From positions 1 to 12,858 of the forward strand of contig JAOUEG010000029.1 of assembly GCA_029858845.1 (NCBI GenBank): a stretch of 12,858 nt of DNA, given 5' to 3'. The stretch's first letter is position 1. Every line of letters starts with the position of its first letter. The notes below the pieces were generated by a model that saw only the letters and a program-made list of their open reading frames with translations, did not search any database and was not told the origin of the DNA. Positions 1-6,992 of this stretch are shown in pieces. Origin of the DNA: Chloroflexota bacterium. GTDB taxonomy: Bacteria; Chloroflexota; Limnocylindria; Limnocylindrales; CSP1-4. The position numbers were made by a program, and so were the translations under genes.

Positions 1-544
1 CTTCCATGGCAGCCTCGACCTCGCGGACCATCGCCCGGCGCTCCAGGTCGTCGGGTCCACGCGCCTCGGCACCGAGGACGGCACCGCGGATCGTCCCGTG
101 GCCCGCCAGGAATGCGACGTTGATGCCGAGCTGCCGCTCGTCCACCGCATCGAGGTACTCGGCGAACGAGCGCCAGCGGGCCACGAGGTCGTGGGGCCGA
201 AGAGACAGCTCGACCAGCTCGCGACCCAGATCCGTGATGGGCGCCAGGGTGTCGCCGCAATTGCCGGACAGCTGGGTCGTGAACCCCTGTCGGAGATGGC
301 TGGCCAGCGCTCCGTCGAGGAAGAGCGAGCCATCCGAGTGGCCGTGAGGGTCGATGAAGCCGGGGGCCACGATCCGTCCTGCCACATCAAGGATGCGGGC
401 GGCAACGATCGGGTCGTCCCCGGCGGAAAGGTCGCCCACCGCCAGGATCCGGTCGCCGAACACGCCGACATCCGCGGGCTGGGCCGGGGACCCGGTCCCA
501 TCGATCACCATGCCACCGCGCAGGAGCAGGTCGAAGGCGGTCAC
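1..544 (-). CDS. N-acyl-D-amino-acid deacylase (D-aminoacylase) family amidohydrolase, N-terminal part
   Basis: The 181 codons from a GTG at 544 run off the left edge, so only the N-terminal third or so is present. The start resembles the Amidohydrolase_3/D-aminoacylase family: an opening beta-rich segment (DLLLRGGMVIDGTGSPA), then the metal-site motif GFIDPHGHSD with HxH at residues 67 and 69, then QGFTTQLSGNCG. The last motif contains the Cys (residue 96) used as a zinc ligand in this family. Members hydrolyse N-acyl-D-amino acids or related amides in the cytoplasm. Here the usual hydrophobic residue between Asp and His is Pro66. No clear Shine-Dalgarno precedes the GTG; an ATG at codon 12 is too far into the conserved strand to be the start. 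The gene diverges from the tRNA. Family assignment is firm, exact substrate is not. Confidence 0.88.
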   Translation of the reverse strand, partial: MTAFDLLLRGGMVIDGTGSPAQPADVGVFGDRILAVGDLSAGDDPIVAARILDVAGRIVAPGFIDPHGHSDGSLFLDGALASHLRQGFTTQLSGNCGDTLAPITDLGRELVELSLRPHDLVARWRSFAEYLDAVDERQLGINVAFLAGHGTIRGAVLGAEARGPDDLERRAMVREVEAAME

Positions 545-601
545 CGGGGGATGATGCCACCCGCGACGGCGCTGACGTCCGGGCGCGCGACCGTCCTCTG
601 C

Positions 602-607
602 TACAAT
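602..607 (+). promoter_or_regulatory. Probable -10 box of the tRNA-Ala gene
   Basis: TACAAT matches the sigma-70 -10 consensus at 5 of 6 positions and lies 11 bases before the mature tRNA 5' end. It sits in otherwise very GC-rich DNA between the divergent amidohydrolase and the tRNA. No convincing -35 hexamer is seen at 16-18 bp spacing, so the call rests on the -10 and its placement. Confidence 0.4.
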
Positions 608-618
608 CCCGCTCCCGT

Positions 619-694
619 GGGGCTATAGCTCAGTTGGGAGAGCACCTGCATGGCATGCAGGGGGTCCGGGGTTCGAGTCCCCGTAGCTCCACCA
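619..694 (+). tRNA. tRNA-Ala (anticodon GGC)
   Basis: A complete 76-base cloverleaf can be folded by eye. The acceptor stem GGGGCTA pairs with TAGCTCC, the D arm is GCTC/GAGC, the anticodon stem CCTGC/GCAGG carries loop ATGGCAT with anticodon GGC, and the T arm is CGGGG-TTCGAGT-CCCCG. The discriminator is A and the 3' CCA is encoded. The third acceptor pair is G3:U70, the classic identity element for alanyl-tRNA synthetase, which agrees with the anticodon. It reads GCC and GCU alanine codons, the former expected to be abundant in this genome. It lies 89 bases ahead of leuS on the same strand. Confidence 0.97.
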
Positions 695-722
695 GCATCA
701 GACGACGCGCACCGCCGACCCT

Positions 723-747
723 CACCCCTCGCCGACGGCGGGGGGTG
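723..747 (+). terminator. GC-rich stem-loop after tRNA-Ala, probable U-less terminator
   Basis: Bases 723-733 (CACCCCTCGCC) pair with 737-747 (GGCGGGGGGTG) in an 11-bp stem with one G-U wobble and a three-base GAC loop. No T-tract follows. It stands 28 bases past the tRNA and 36 bases before the leuS start. It could end the tRNA transcript, act as a processing or 3' stop, or be a leuS leader element. The pairing is certain on paper; the role is inferred. Confidence 0.55.
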
Positions 748-782
748 CACCGTATCCGGCTCCACATCCGAGGCCCACGACC

Positions 783-3335
783 GTGACCGAGACCGCCGAC
801 AGCCGCAGTCGGATCGAGCGCTACGATCCGACCACCATCGAGCCGCGCTGGCAGGACCGATGGTCGTCGCTGCGCCTGTACGAGACCGATCTCCATGACA
901 CGTCCAGGCCCAAGTACTACCTCCTGACGATGTACCCGTACCCGTCGGGCGACCTGCACATCGGGCATTGGTACATCAAGACCCCGACCGACGCCCTGGC
1001 CCGATACCGGCGGATGCACGGCGACAACGTGTTCTATCCGATCGGCTTCGATGCCTTCGGGCTCCCCGCCGAGAACGCGGCCATCAAGAACGGCGGCCAT
1101 CCCTTCACGTGGACCATGGCCAACATCGAGAACATGCGCCGCCAATTGCGCTCGATGGGGGCCACGTTCGCCTGGGAGTCGGAGGTCGTCACGGCCGACC
1201 CGTCGTACTACCGCTGGAACCAGTGGATGTTCCTGCGCTTCCTGGAGCAGGGCCTGGCCTACCGCGCCAAGTCGCCGGTCGATTGGTGCCCCAACGACGG
1301 GACCCTCGCGCGCGAGCAGGTCGAGGGGACGGATCGGCGCTGCTGGCGTTGCGGCGCCCTCGTGGAGAAGCGCGACCTGGACCAGTGGTACCTGCGGACG
1401 ACCGCCTACGCGGAGGAGCTGCTCGACTTCTCGCAGATCGACTGGCCGGAGCCCGTCCGGATCATGCAGACGAACTGGATCGGCCGATCCGAAGGCGCCG
1501 AGCTGGACTTCACGACGGCCGCATCCGATCACCATCCGGGCGGCGACATCCTGCGCGTGTTCACGACCCGCCCGGACACGTTGTTCGGCGCGACGTTCAT
1601 GGTCCTGGCGCCCGAGCATCCGCTCGTCCCGGCGCTGGCGGCGCCCGATCGCCGCGCCGAGGTGGATGCCTATATCGAGCAGGCGCGCCGGCGCACGGAG
1701 ATCGACCGCCTGTCGACGGATCGCGACAAGACCGGCGTCGCGATCGGCGCCGATGCCATCAACCCGGTGAACGGCGAGCGGATCCCGATCTTCATCGCCG
1801 ACTACGTGCTGTCCGGCTACGGCACCGGAGCGATCATGGCCGTCCCGGCGCACGACGAGCGCGACTTCGCCTTCGCCCGGGCCTTCGGGCTGCAGATCCG
1901 GCGCGTCGTCGCCACGCCCGACACCACCGCCGATGCGCCGATGGAATCCGCCTACGTCGCGCACGCCGAGGACGAGCGCCTGGTCAACAGCGGCCCATTC
2001 GACGGGATGCCCGCCGATGAGGGCGGGCGGGCCATCGTGGCGAAGCTGGCCGAGACGGGGGCGGCGGAACCCAAGGTCACGTACCGCCTGCGGGACTGGC
2101 TGATCAGCCGGCAGCGCTACTGGGGCACGCCCATCCCGGTCGTCTACTGCGACACGGACGGGATCGTCCCGGTGCGTGACGAGGACCTGCCCGTCCGACT
2201 GCCAGAGACCGTCGACTACAAGGGCAGCGGGTCGAATCCGCTCGATCACGACGAGGCCTTCCTCAAGGCGGCCTGCCCGCGCTGTGGCGGCCCGGCCAGA
2301 CGCGAGACGGACACGATGGACACGTTCATCGATTCGAGCTGGTACTGGTTCCGCTACCTGTCCCCGGACAAGGCGGACGGACCCGTGGAGCGCACGCTGG
2401 CGGACAGCTGGACGCCCGTGGACCAGTACACGGGCGGTGCCGAGCACGCCGTGATGCACCTGCTCTACAGCCGGTTCTTCACGAAGGCCATGCGCGACTG
2501 CGGCCTGATCGGCGACGACGAACCGTTCAGGCGGCTGTTCAACCAGGGCCAGATCCTTGGCGCGGATGGCGAGCGGATGAGCAAGTCGCGTGGCAACGTC
2601 CAGGACCCGGACGAGCTGGTCCAGCGATACGGGGCGGACACGGTCCGCCTGTTCCTCATGTTCATGGGGCCGTGGGACCAGGGTGGCCCGTGGAGTCCCA
2701 CCGGCATCGGGGGCGTCCATCGCTTCCTGAACCGGGTCTGGACGCTGAGCCTGGATCCGCACGGTCGGGAGGCAGGCGATCCCGATGCCGGCCGGCTTCC
2801 GGACGGCGAATCGGCGGAGGACGCGACGAAGGCGCTTCGCGCGGCGGCCCATCGAACGCTCCGCGACGTGACCGACGACTACGAGGCGTTCCACTTCAAC
2901 ACCATGATCGCCAAGCTGATGGAGCTGACGAACACGCTCTTCCGCTACCGCGGCACACCCGTCGCGGGCGGCGCTGCGTGGAGCGAGGCGATCCACATGC
3001 TGCTGCTGATGCTCGCGCCTGCCGCACCGCACATCACCGAAGAGCTGTGGTCACGGCGGCCAGCCGCTGATGGCTGGCCCTGGACGTCCATCCATGCCGA
3101 ATCCTGGCCGGCGGTCGACGAGGCGGCGACCACGCAGTCGGTCCGCGAGGTGCCCGTCCAGGTGAACGGCAAACTCCGCGACCGGATCGAAGTGTCTGCC
3201 GATGCCGATCCGGCCACGGTCGAGGCGGCGGCGCTCGCCTCGCCGAAGATCACGGCGCTGCTCGCAGGGCGGACCCCAGACCGGGTCATCCACGCCGGCG
3301 GGAAGCTGGTCAACATCGTCGTCCGGGACGCCTGA
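783..3335 (+). CDS. leuS: Leucyl-tRNA synthetase
   Basis: This 850-residue class I aminoacyl-tRNA synthetase charges tRNA-Leu with leucine in the cytoplasm. The ATP-site HIGH motif is at residues 59-62 (YPSGDLHIGHW) and the second catalytic loop is ERMSKS at about 597-602. The Rossmann fold is split by a CP1 editing domain showing TTRPDTLFG (about 261-269) and GTGAIMAVPAHDERDF (about 346-361), whose Asp is needed for hydrolysis of mischarged tRNA. A CxxC pair (CPRCGG) sits before the TMDTFIDSSWYW segment. Length and order are normal for bacterial LeuRS. The start is GTG at 783, supported by GAGG at 770-773 nine bases upstream and by the RYDPTTIEPRWQ opening typical of the family. The stop overlaps the next gene's ATG by one base. 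Confidence 0.98.
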   Translation: MTETADSRSRIERYDPTTIEPRWQDRWSSLRLYETDLHDTSRPKYYLLTMYPYPSGDLHIGHWYIKTPTDALARYRRMHGDNVFYPIGFDAFGLPAENAAIKNGGHPFTWTMANIENMRRQLRSMGATFAWESEVVTADPSYYRWNQWMFLRFLEQGLAYRAKSPVDWCPNDGTLAREQVEGTDRRCWRCGALVEKRDLDQWYLRTTAYAEELLDFSQIDWPEPVRIMQTNWIGRSEGAELDFTTAASDHHPGGDILRVFTTRPDTLFGATFMVLAPEHPLVPALAAPDRRAEVDAYIEQARRRTEIDRLSTDRDKTGVAIGADAINPVNGERIPIFIADYVLSGYGTGAIMAVPAHDERDFAFARAFGLQIRRVVATPDTTADAPMESAYVAHAEDERLVNSGPFDGMPADEGGRAIVAKLAETGAAEPKVTYRLRDWLISRQRYWGTPIPVVYCDTDGIVPVRDEDLPVRLPETVDYKGSGSNPLDHDEAFLKAACPRCGGPARRETDTMDTFIDSSWYWFRYLSPDKADGPVERTLADSWTPVDQYTGGAEHAVMHLLYSRFFTKAMRDCGLIGDDEPFRRLFNQGQILGADGERMSKSRGNVQDPDELVQRYGADTVRLFLMFMGPWDQGGPWSPTGIGGVHRFLNRVWTLSLDPHGREAGDPDAGRLPDGESAEDATKALRAAAHRTLRDVTDDYEAFHFNTMIAKLMELTNTLFRYRGTPVAGGAAWSEAIHMLLLMLAPAAPHITEELWSRRPAADGWPWTSIHAESWPAVDEAATTQSVREVPVQVNGKLRDRIEVSADADPATVEAAALASPKITALLAGRTPDRVIHAGGKLVNIVVRDA

Positions 3336-3727
3336 TGCGGAGGGTCGGTCCGGCCCTGGGTTCGGTCCTCCTGGGACTGTTCCTCCTCGGCTGCAGTGCC
3401 GCCTCCGTGGATGGTCCGACCATCCACCTCGAGAACCGGACCGACATCCCGGTCGCTATCCATCTCGACGGCGCATGGGTCGGCACGTACGGCGCCGGGG
3501 TCGGCGTGGACGTCCCGATCGGTCGCGAACCACCGCCTCGGGCGGTCGATGTCTACTCGCCCTCCGGCGCCCTCCTGCTCACCTGGGAGATACCCGTCCC
3601 GGTATCGACCGGGACGGGCGGGTCCACGAGCGTCACCCTGCCGTGTGGAGCCATCAGGGTCTCGTACGGGAAAACGGACGCATCGCCGCTCGAGGGACCG
3701 ACAGGCCCGTCGAGCCCCTGCCCGTAG
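3335..3727 (+). CDS. Small secreted lipoprotein of unknown function
   Basis: The 130-residue product begins with a basic N-terminus (MRRVG), a hydrophobic core and a lipobox LLGC with the modified Cys at residue 20, so it should be a lipid-anchored extracytoplasmic protein of about 111 residues. The mature part is rich in beta-forming segments (IPVAIHLDGAWVGTYG, LLLTWEIPVPV) and contains one further Cys near the middle and one near the C-terminus, which could form a disulfide. The tail is Pro/Ser rich. I recognise no family. TGATG at 3333-3337 joins it to leuS, so translation is probably coupled to the synthetase; no separate ribosome site is needed. The reading frame and codon use fit a real gene. 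Confidence 0.8.
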   Translation: MRRVGPALGSVLLGLFLLGCSAASVDGPTIHLENRTDIPVAIHLDGAWVGTYGAGVGVDVPIGREPPPRAVDVYSPSGALLLTWEIPVPVSTGTGGSTSVTLPCGAIRVSYGKTDASPLEGPTGPSSPCP

Positions 3728-3834
3728 CACATCCGCCCCGGCGTGGGCGCAGGATGCTGGCACGGGATCCGCAGGCACGCACGCCACCCGCCGACGGACC
3801 GGACGGTGTCAGCCACTTCGGCGACAATCGCGAA

Positions 3835-4257
3835 ATGGTCCCCACGATCGCGTTCTCCGAGTCGGTCGACGGCGTCGACTGGCGAGCACTCAAGGCGGCG
3901 CTGGCTGCCGATGACTTCGACAATGGGCGGACGCCTGACGAGTACGAGACCTCGCACCGAAACTCCTTCGGCGCCGTCTTCGCGATCGACGGCGACAGGT
4001 ACGTTGGCAACGCGCGCATCCTGAGCGATGGCGTATGCAACGCCTACGTCGTGGATGTCTGGACCGCAACGGCCTATCGGCGGCGCGGGATCGGGAGCGA
4101 GCTGGTTCGGCGCATGCTGGCCAGGGTTCCGGGTCAGCATGTCTACCTGTTCACCGATGACATGGCCGAGTTCTACCGCCGGCTTGGCTTCTCGGTCCAG
4201 CCTGATGGCATGGGCATGGTCGTTGGATCCTGGCTCAGTCGGGATCCGCGCCCGTGA
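3835..4257 (+). CDS. GNAT-family N-acetyltransferase
   Basis: The 140-residue protein fits a single GNAT domain, which moves an acetyl group from acetyl-CoA to an amine. The acetyl-CoA loop is clear: VVDVWTATAYRRRGIGSELVRRML, with the R-x-x-G-x-G element at residues 82-87. The C-terminal strand and helix (HVYLFTDDMAEFYRRLGF) contain the Tyr often used as general acid. The N-terminus (NGRTPDEYETSHRNS) resembles small GNATs of unknown substrate. I chose the ATG at 3835 because no in-frame start with better support lies upstream. There is no Shine-Dalgarno, but GACAAT at 3823-3828 sits where a -10 box for a leaderless message would lie. Substrate unknown. Confidence 0.88.
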   Translation: MVPTIAFSESVDGVDWRALKAALAADDFDNGRTPDEYETSHRNSFGAVFAIDGDRYVGNARILSDGVCNAYVVDVWTATAYRRRGIGSELVRRMLARVPGQHVYLFTDDMAEFYRRLGFSVQPDGMGMVVGSWLSRDPRP

Positions 4258-4266
4258 CCCGACCTG

Positions 4267-4326
4267 GAGCATGGCGATCACGCCCAAGACGTGCCGGACA
4301 GCCCGGCGAACAGCAGCGCCATGTTC
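4267..4326 (+). repeat. Ten-base inverted repeat between the acetyltransferase and the LLM oxidoreductase
   Basis: GAGCATGGCG (4267-4276) pairs with CGCCATGTTC (4317-4326) with one G-U wobble. The 40-base interval contains a smaller GCCGG/CCGGC stem. It begins 10 bases after the acetyltransferase stop and ends 35 bases before the Shine-Dalgarno of the next gene. It may be a terminator or a leader structure. I see no convincing open reading frame in this gap. Confidence 0.4.
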
Positions 4327-4369
4327 TGGACCGTGAGGTTCTGACCCGTGGCCGGACGACGGAGGCGAT

Positions 4370-5308
4370 GTGAGCGAAGTAAGACTGGGCGCCCTGTGCT
4401 GGAACCAGTACGCGGAATGGCCGAGCCTGCTGGAGGCGGGCACTCGAGCTGACCGGCTCGGGTATGACACGCTCTGGACCTGGGATCACCTGTATCCGAT
4501 CGTGGGCAGCCACGAAGGGCCCATCTTCGAGGGCTGGCTGACGCTGGCGGCGTGGGCTCAGGCGACGGAGCGAGTCCGGATCGGTCTGATGGTGGGCGCG
4601 AACACGTTCCGCGAACCGGCCCTCACGGCCAAGATGGCGACGACCCTCGACCACATCTCCGGCGGTCGGGCCATCCTGGGCATCGGTGGCGCCTGGTTCG
4701 AGACAGAGCATGAGGCATACGGGCTCCCATTCGGTGACGGCTTCCCCGAACGGCTGCGCTGGCTGGGCGAGGCGCTTCCGATCATGCGCGGCATGCTCCA
4801 CGGTGAGCGCCCGACCGCATCCGGCCCGCGGTATTCCGCGAAGGCGGTCCGCAACGACCCACGGCCCCTCCAGAAGCGCCTGCCGCTGCTCATCGGGGGC
4901 GGCGGCGAGCAGGTGACGCTGAAGCTGGTCGCCAGATACGGCGACGCGAATAATGTCGGCGGCGGGTTCGCCAACGTGAAACGCAAGGAAGCGATCCTCG
5001 TCCAACATTGCGAAACGGTCGGTCGGGACCCGGCCGAGATCGAGCGGACGACCGGAGTGGGATCCGTCATCATCCGAGACTCACGGGCGGACGCGGAGCG
5101 GGTCCAGCGCGAGATCTTCGCGCGGAACGGGCGAGCACGGCTCTGGACGGACCAGCCGATCGGGACTCCGGAGGACGTGGCGGAGAAGATCGCGCCGTTC
5201 CTCGAGATCGGCTACCGACATCTCATCGCTGGGTTCCCGGCACCGTACGACGAGGAATCGATGACCCGCCTCGCCACTGAGGTCCGTCCCCTGCTCGAGC
5301 GCACCTGA
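4370..5308 (+). CDS. LLM-class (luciferase-like), probably F420-dependent oxidoreductase
   Basis: The 312-residue protein has the usual length and sequence pattern of the bacterial luciferase-like TIM-barrel family. Recognisable parts are LGYDTLWTWDHL near residue 30, RVRIGLMVGANTFREPALTAKMATTLDHISGGRAILGIG (about 68-106), a GGAWFETEHEAYGLPFGDGFPERL segment, and the LPLLIGGGGEQVTLKLVARYGDANNV strand and phosphate-binding region. The 'SGGRAILGIGGAW' stretch is a hallmark. Family members use F420 or FMN; the F420 group is favoured by the WTWDH and GGGGEQVTLKLVARYGD signatures, but this is inference. Start is GTG at 4370 with GGAGG at 4361-4365, four bases away. A strong hairpin follows the stop. 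Substrate unknown. Confidence 0.88.
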   Translation: MSEVRLGALCWNQYAEWPSLLEAGTRADRLGYDTLWTWDHLYPIVGSHEGPIFEGWLTLAAWAQATERVRIGLMVGANTFREPALTAKMATTLDHISGGRAILGIGGAWFETEHEAYGLPFGDGFPERLRWLGEALPIMRGMLHGERPTASGPRYSAKAVRNDPRPLQKRLPLLIGGGGEQVTLKLVARYGDANNVGGGFANVKRKEAILVQHCETVGRDPAEIERTTGVGSVIIRDSRADAERVQREIFARNGRARLWTDQPIGTPEDVAEKIAPFLEIGYRHLIAGFPAPYDEESMTRLATEVRPLLERT

Positions 5309-5313
5309 CGGTT

Positions 5314-5344
5314 CCGCGTAGCGGGTCCGGCCGCCCGAACGCGG
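5314..5344 (+). terminator. Stem-loop just after the LLM oxidoreductase, probable U-less terminator
   Basis: CCGCGT (5314-5319) pairs with ACGCGG (5339-5344). After a small AG/A internal loop, CGGG (5322-5325) pairs with CCCG (5334-5337), leaving an eight-base loop. It begins six bases after the stop codon. No T-run follows. Position and stability favour a terminator. Confidence 0.5.
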
Positions 5345-5390
5345 CACCCTGGGCGTACGGTTGGCGCGTCCGCCGGGGCCACACCCGAAG

Positions 5391-5408
5391 CGACGGCACC
5401 CGCCGTCG
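5391..5408 (+). promoter_or_regulatory. Perfect 7-bp hairpin ahead of the methyltransferase ribosome site
   Basis: CGACGGC (5391-5397) and GCCGTCG (5402-5408) are exact reverse complements around an ACCC loop. The hairpin ends six bases before the GGAGG at 5415-5419 that serves the methyltransferase. It could be a leader structure affecting initiation or a DNA-binding palindrome; the sequence does not decide between these. Confidence 0.4.
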
Positions 5409-5424
5409 TCGGTGGGAGGAACCA

Positions 5425-6192
5425 GTGATCGAGACGATCGCCGACCGCTATTCGGTCGAGCGCGCCAAGTGGGACGCGCATGCGCACACGGCAAGCGGGC
5501 CGATCAAGCCGCTCCCACCCGAGGCCGATTTCGACTGGCATTGCGATCGCGACCACCTGATGCCCGGGGTCCGCGAGTTCCTCGGCGACCTGCGTGGCCG
5601 GCGCGTCGTGGAGTACGGCTGCGGGCTCGGAAGTCTGACTGTGCTCCTGGCGCGCAGCGGGGCGAAGGTCTCCGCCTTCGACCTGTCCGAGTCCAGCGTC
5701 GAGGTCGCCCGTGAGCGCGCTCGGACGATGGGGCTGGGCGACCGGGTCGAATTCACCGTCGCGCCCGGCGAGGATCTGCCGTACGCGGACGCCAGCTTCG
5801 ACATCGCCTTCGGCAAGGCGGTCCTCCATCACCTCGAGCCCGTGGCGGGTGCGCGCGAGCTGAGCAGGATCCTGCGTCCTGGCGGGCGCGCCGCCTTCTC
5901 CGAACCGCTGGGCACGAACCCGCTGGTGGCCTTCGCCCGCGACCACCTTCCCTATCCGAACAAGCACGAACGTGGGGCGGACATCCCGCTGCGGCGCGAG
6001 GACATCGCCGCGTGGACCAGGCCCTTCGCGGCCGCGCAACTACGTGGCGTCCAGCTCTTCAGCATGGTCGAACGCGGGCTTGGCTTCGGCCGACGCATCG
6101 AGCCGCTCCGCTATATCGACCGGGAGCTGTTGGAGCGTCACCCAGGGCTGTGGCCGCTCTGCCGCTATGGGGTCCTGACGCTGACCCGCTGA
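5425..6192 (+). CDS. Class I SAM-dependent methyltransferase
   Basis: The 255-residue protein contains a standard class I fold. Motif I VVEYGCGLGS is at 61-70, the acidic residue that binds SAM ribose is in SAFDLSES (Asp86), motif II/III is VAPGEDLPYADASFDIAFGKAVLHHL (about 112-137), and motif post-III is LRPGGRAAFSEPL (150-162). This layout is the Methyltransf_11/25 (UbiE-like small-molecule) type. The N-terminal 45 residues (DRYSVERAKWDAHAH) and the C-terminal EPLRYIDRELLERHPGLWPL tail resemble uncharacterised methyltransferases acting on lipids or glycoconjugates, but no substrate can be named. Start is GTG at 5425 with GGAGG (5415-5419) five bases away. It converges on the regulator gene with 22 bases between stops. 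Confidence 0.9.
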   Translation: MIETIADRYSVERAKWDAHAHTASGPIKPLPPEADFDWHCDRDHLMPGVREFLGDLRGRRVVEYGCGLGSLTVLLARSGAKVSAFDLSESSVEVARERARTMGLGDRVEFTVAPGEDLPYADASFDIAFGKAVLHHLEPVAGARELSRILRPGGRAAFSEPLGTNPLVAFARDHLPYPNKHERGADIPLRREDIAAWTRPFAAAQLRGVQLFSMVERGLGFGRRIEPLRYIDRELLERHPGLWPLCRYGVLTLTR

Positions 6193-6214
6193 CCCGGCCG
6201 CGATCGATCTCGGA

Positions 6215-6886
6215 TCATCCGGCCGCGGACGCGTCCTCGGATCCCTCCTGCTCGCCACCGGATGCGCGGGCCAAGCGCGCGCGATGGCGGGCCGCCTTGG
6301 CACGATTGCCACAGGTCGCCATGTCGCACCAGCGCCGCCGGCTCGTGCGCGAGGCGTCATAGAAGATCCAGCGGCAGCGGTCGTTGTCGCAGATCTTGAT
6401 CCGCTCCGGGTGGCCCGACGTCAACTCGGTGACGAGCGGGTCGGCGAGCCGGGCAAGTGCGTCGTCGATGGGATCGCCGACGTGCCGATGATCGACGTTC
6501 ACGCCGTCCGGCGCGGGGATGAGCTCGATGACCTGGCGCTCGTGCAGGGCGTGGTTCACCGTGTCCAGCGCATCGACGTTCGGGGCCCGGCGGTCCACGA
6601 TCGCATCGGCTACCTCCCGCAACGCGGCTCGGACGGTGTGGACGCGCGCCAGATCGCTCGCTGCAGCCGCGGTATCGCTTTGCCCCTGGGCGAGGATGCG
6701 CTCGGCCCCTTCAATGTGGATCACGCCGCGCTCCACGAACCAGCGCAGCGCCGCCTCGAGGGTCGGCAGTCGCTCGAGCGGCGCACCTGCCTCGGTGTCG
6801 TCCGTGTTCAGGAAGTCGAAGGTGTCGTCCAGACGGACTTCGTGAGCGTGTCCGCGCTGGAACTCGACAGCGTCATTCGTCAGCAT
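6215..6886 (-). CDS. CGNR zinc-finger transcriptional regulator (ABATE-type domain)
   Basis: The 223-residue protein has a C-terminal treble-clef-like CGNR zinc finger: KICDNDRCRWIFYDASR-TSRRRWCDMATCGNRAKAARHR. Its four Cys are residues 166, 171, 187 and 192, and the CGNR name motif is 192-195. The N-terminal 150 residues (FDFLNTDD, LRWFVERGVI, HTVRAALREVADAIV) match the ABATE-type region usually joined to this finger. Such proteins are presumed DNA-binding stress or metabolism regulators. A GTG at 6898 is in frame, but it overlaps the best minus-strand -10 box (TAAAGT, 6902-6897), so the ATG at 6886 is the better start. That implies a leader of only a few bases. It diverges from a three-gene set and probably binds the repeats between them, including its own promoter (inference). 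Confidence 0.9.
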   Translation of the reverse strand: MLTNDAVEFQRGHAHEVRLDDTFDFLNTDDTEAGAPLERLPTLEAALRWFVERGVIHIEGAERILAQGQSDTAAAASDLARVHTVRAALREVADAIVDRRAPNVDALDTVNHALHERQVIELIPAPDGVNVDHRHVGDPIDDALARLADPLVTELTSGHPERIKICDNDRCRWIFYDASRTSRRRWCDMATCGNRAKAARHRARLARASGGEQEGSEDASAAG

Positions 6887-6896
6887 CGTGATAACC

Positions 6897-6926
6897 ACTT
6901 TAGACCATTTGACAGGTTATGCACAA
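6897..6926 (-). promoter_or_regulatory. Promoter of the CGNR regulator gene
   Basis: On the minus strand TTGTGC (6926-6921) and TAAAGT (6902-6897) are separated by 18 bp; the -10 matches consensus at 4 of 6 positions. Transcription would begin near 6890, leaving about four bases before the ATG at 6886, so the message would be almost leaderless. It overlaps the plus-strand promoter at 6909-6937. Confidence 0.5.
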
Positions 6927-6937
6927 CCCGCTATCGT
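6909..6937 (+). promoter_or_regulatory. Promoter of the small membrane peptide/lectin-repeat gene set
   Basis: A perfect -35 TTGACA (6909-6914) is followed after exactly 17 bp by TATCGT (6932-6937), a 4 of 6 match to the -10. It is the best sigma-70-type promoter in the window and lies in its most AT-rich stretch. The predicted start is near 6944. It shares 18 bp with the opposing promoter, so the two polymerases should exclude each other. Confidence 0.65.
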
Positions 6938-6992
6938 CAAGCTAGTAACCATTACGAAAGAACATTCAGGTTATCCCGACAGGAAGGCCACC

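Larger units (their letters stand above)
6891..6974. repeat. Two copies of a 30-bp inverted repeat (candidate operators)
   Basis: Copy 1 is ATAACC (6891-6896), 18 bp, GGTTAT (6915-6920). Copy 2 is GTAACC (6945-6950), 18 bp, GGTTAT (6969-6974). The arms have identical spacing, and the outer eight bases on the right (CAGGTTAT) are identical in both copies, while the spacers differ at most positions. Copies start 54 bp apart. Copy 1 covers the -10 of the regulator and the -35 of the opposing promoter. Copy 2 lies just after the plus-strand start point. This is the pattern expected of paired operators for a dimeric regulator, most simply the CGNR protein next door (inference). Confidence 0.6.

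Noticed and set aside
630..3032. An 800-codon open frame on the minus strand opposite leuS and the tRNA
   Set aside because: It is antisense to a clearly conserved leuS and covers the tRNA; it shows low-complexity Arg/Val/Asp-rich translation and no domain. Long antisense frames are common in high-GC coding DNA.
4267..4336. A 21-codon frame starting at ATG 4271 in the gap before the LLM gene
   Set aside because: It has no ribosome site, no hydrophobic or motif content, and coincides with an inverted repeat.
6196..6227. CGGCCG repeated in the convergent gap between methyltransferase and regulator, as a bidirectional terminator
   Set aside because: Only six bases pair, and CGGCCG is itself a common palindrome in GC-rich DNA; part of it lies inside the regulator's coding sequence.
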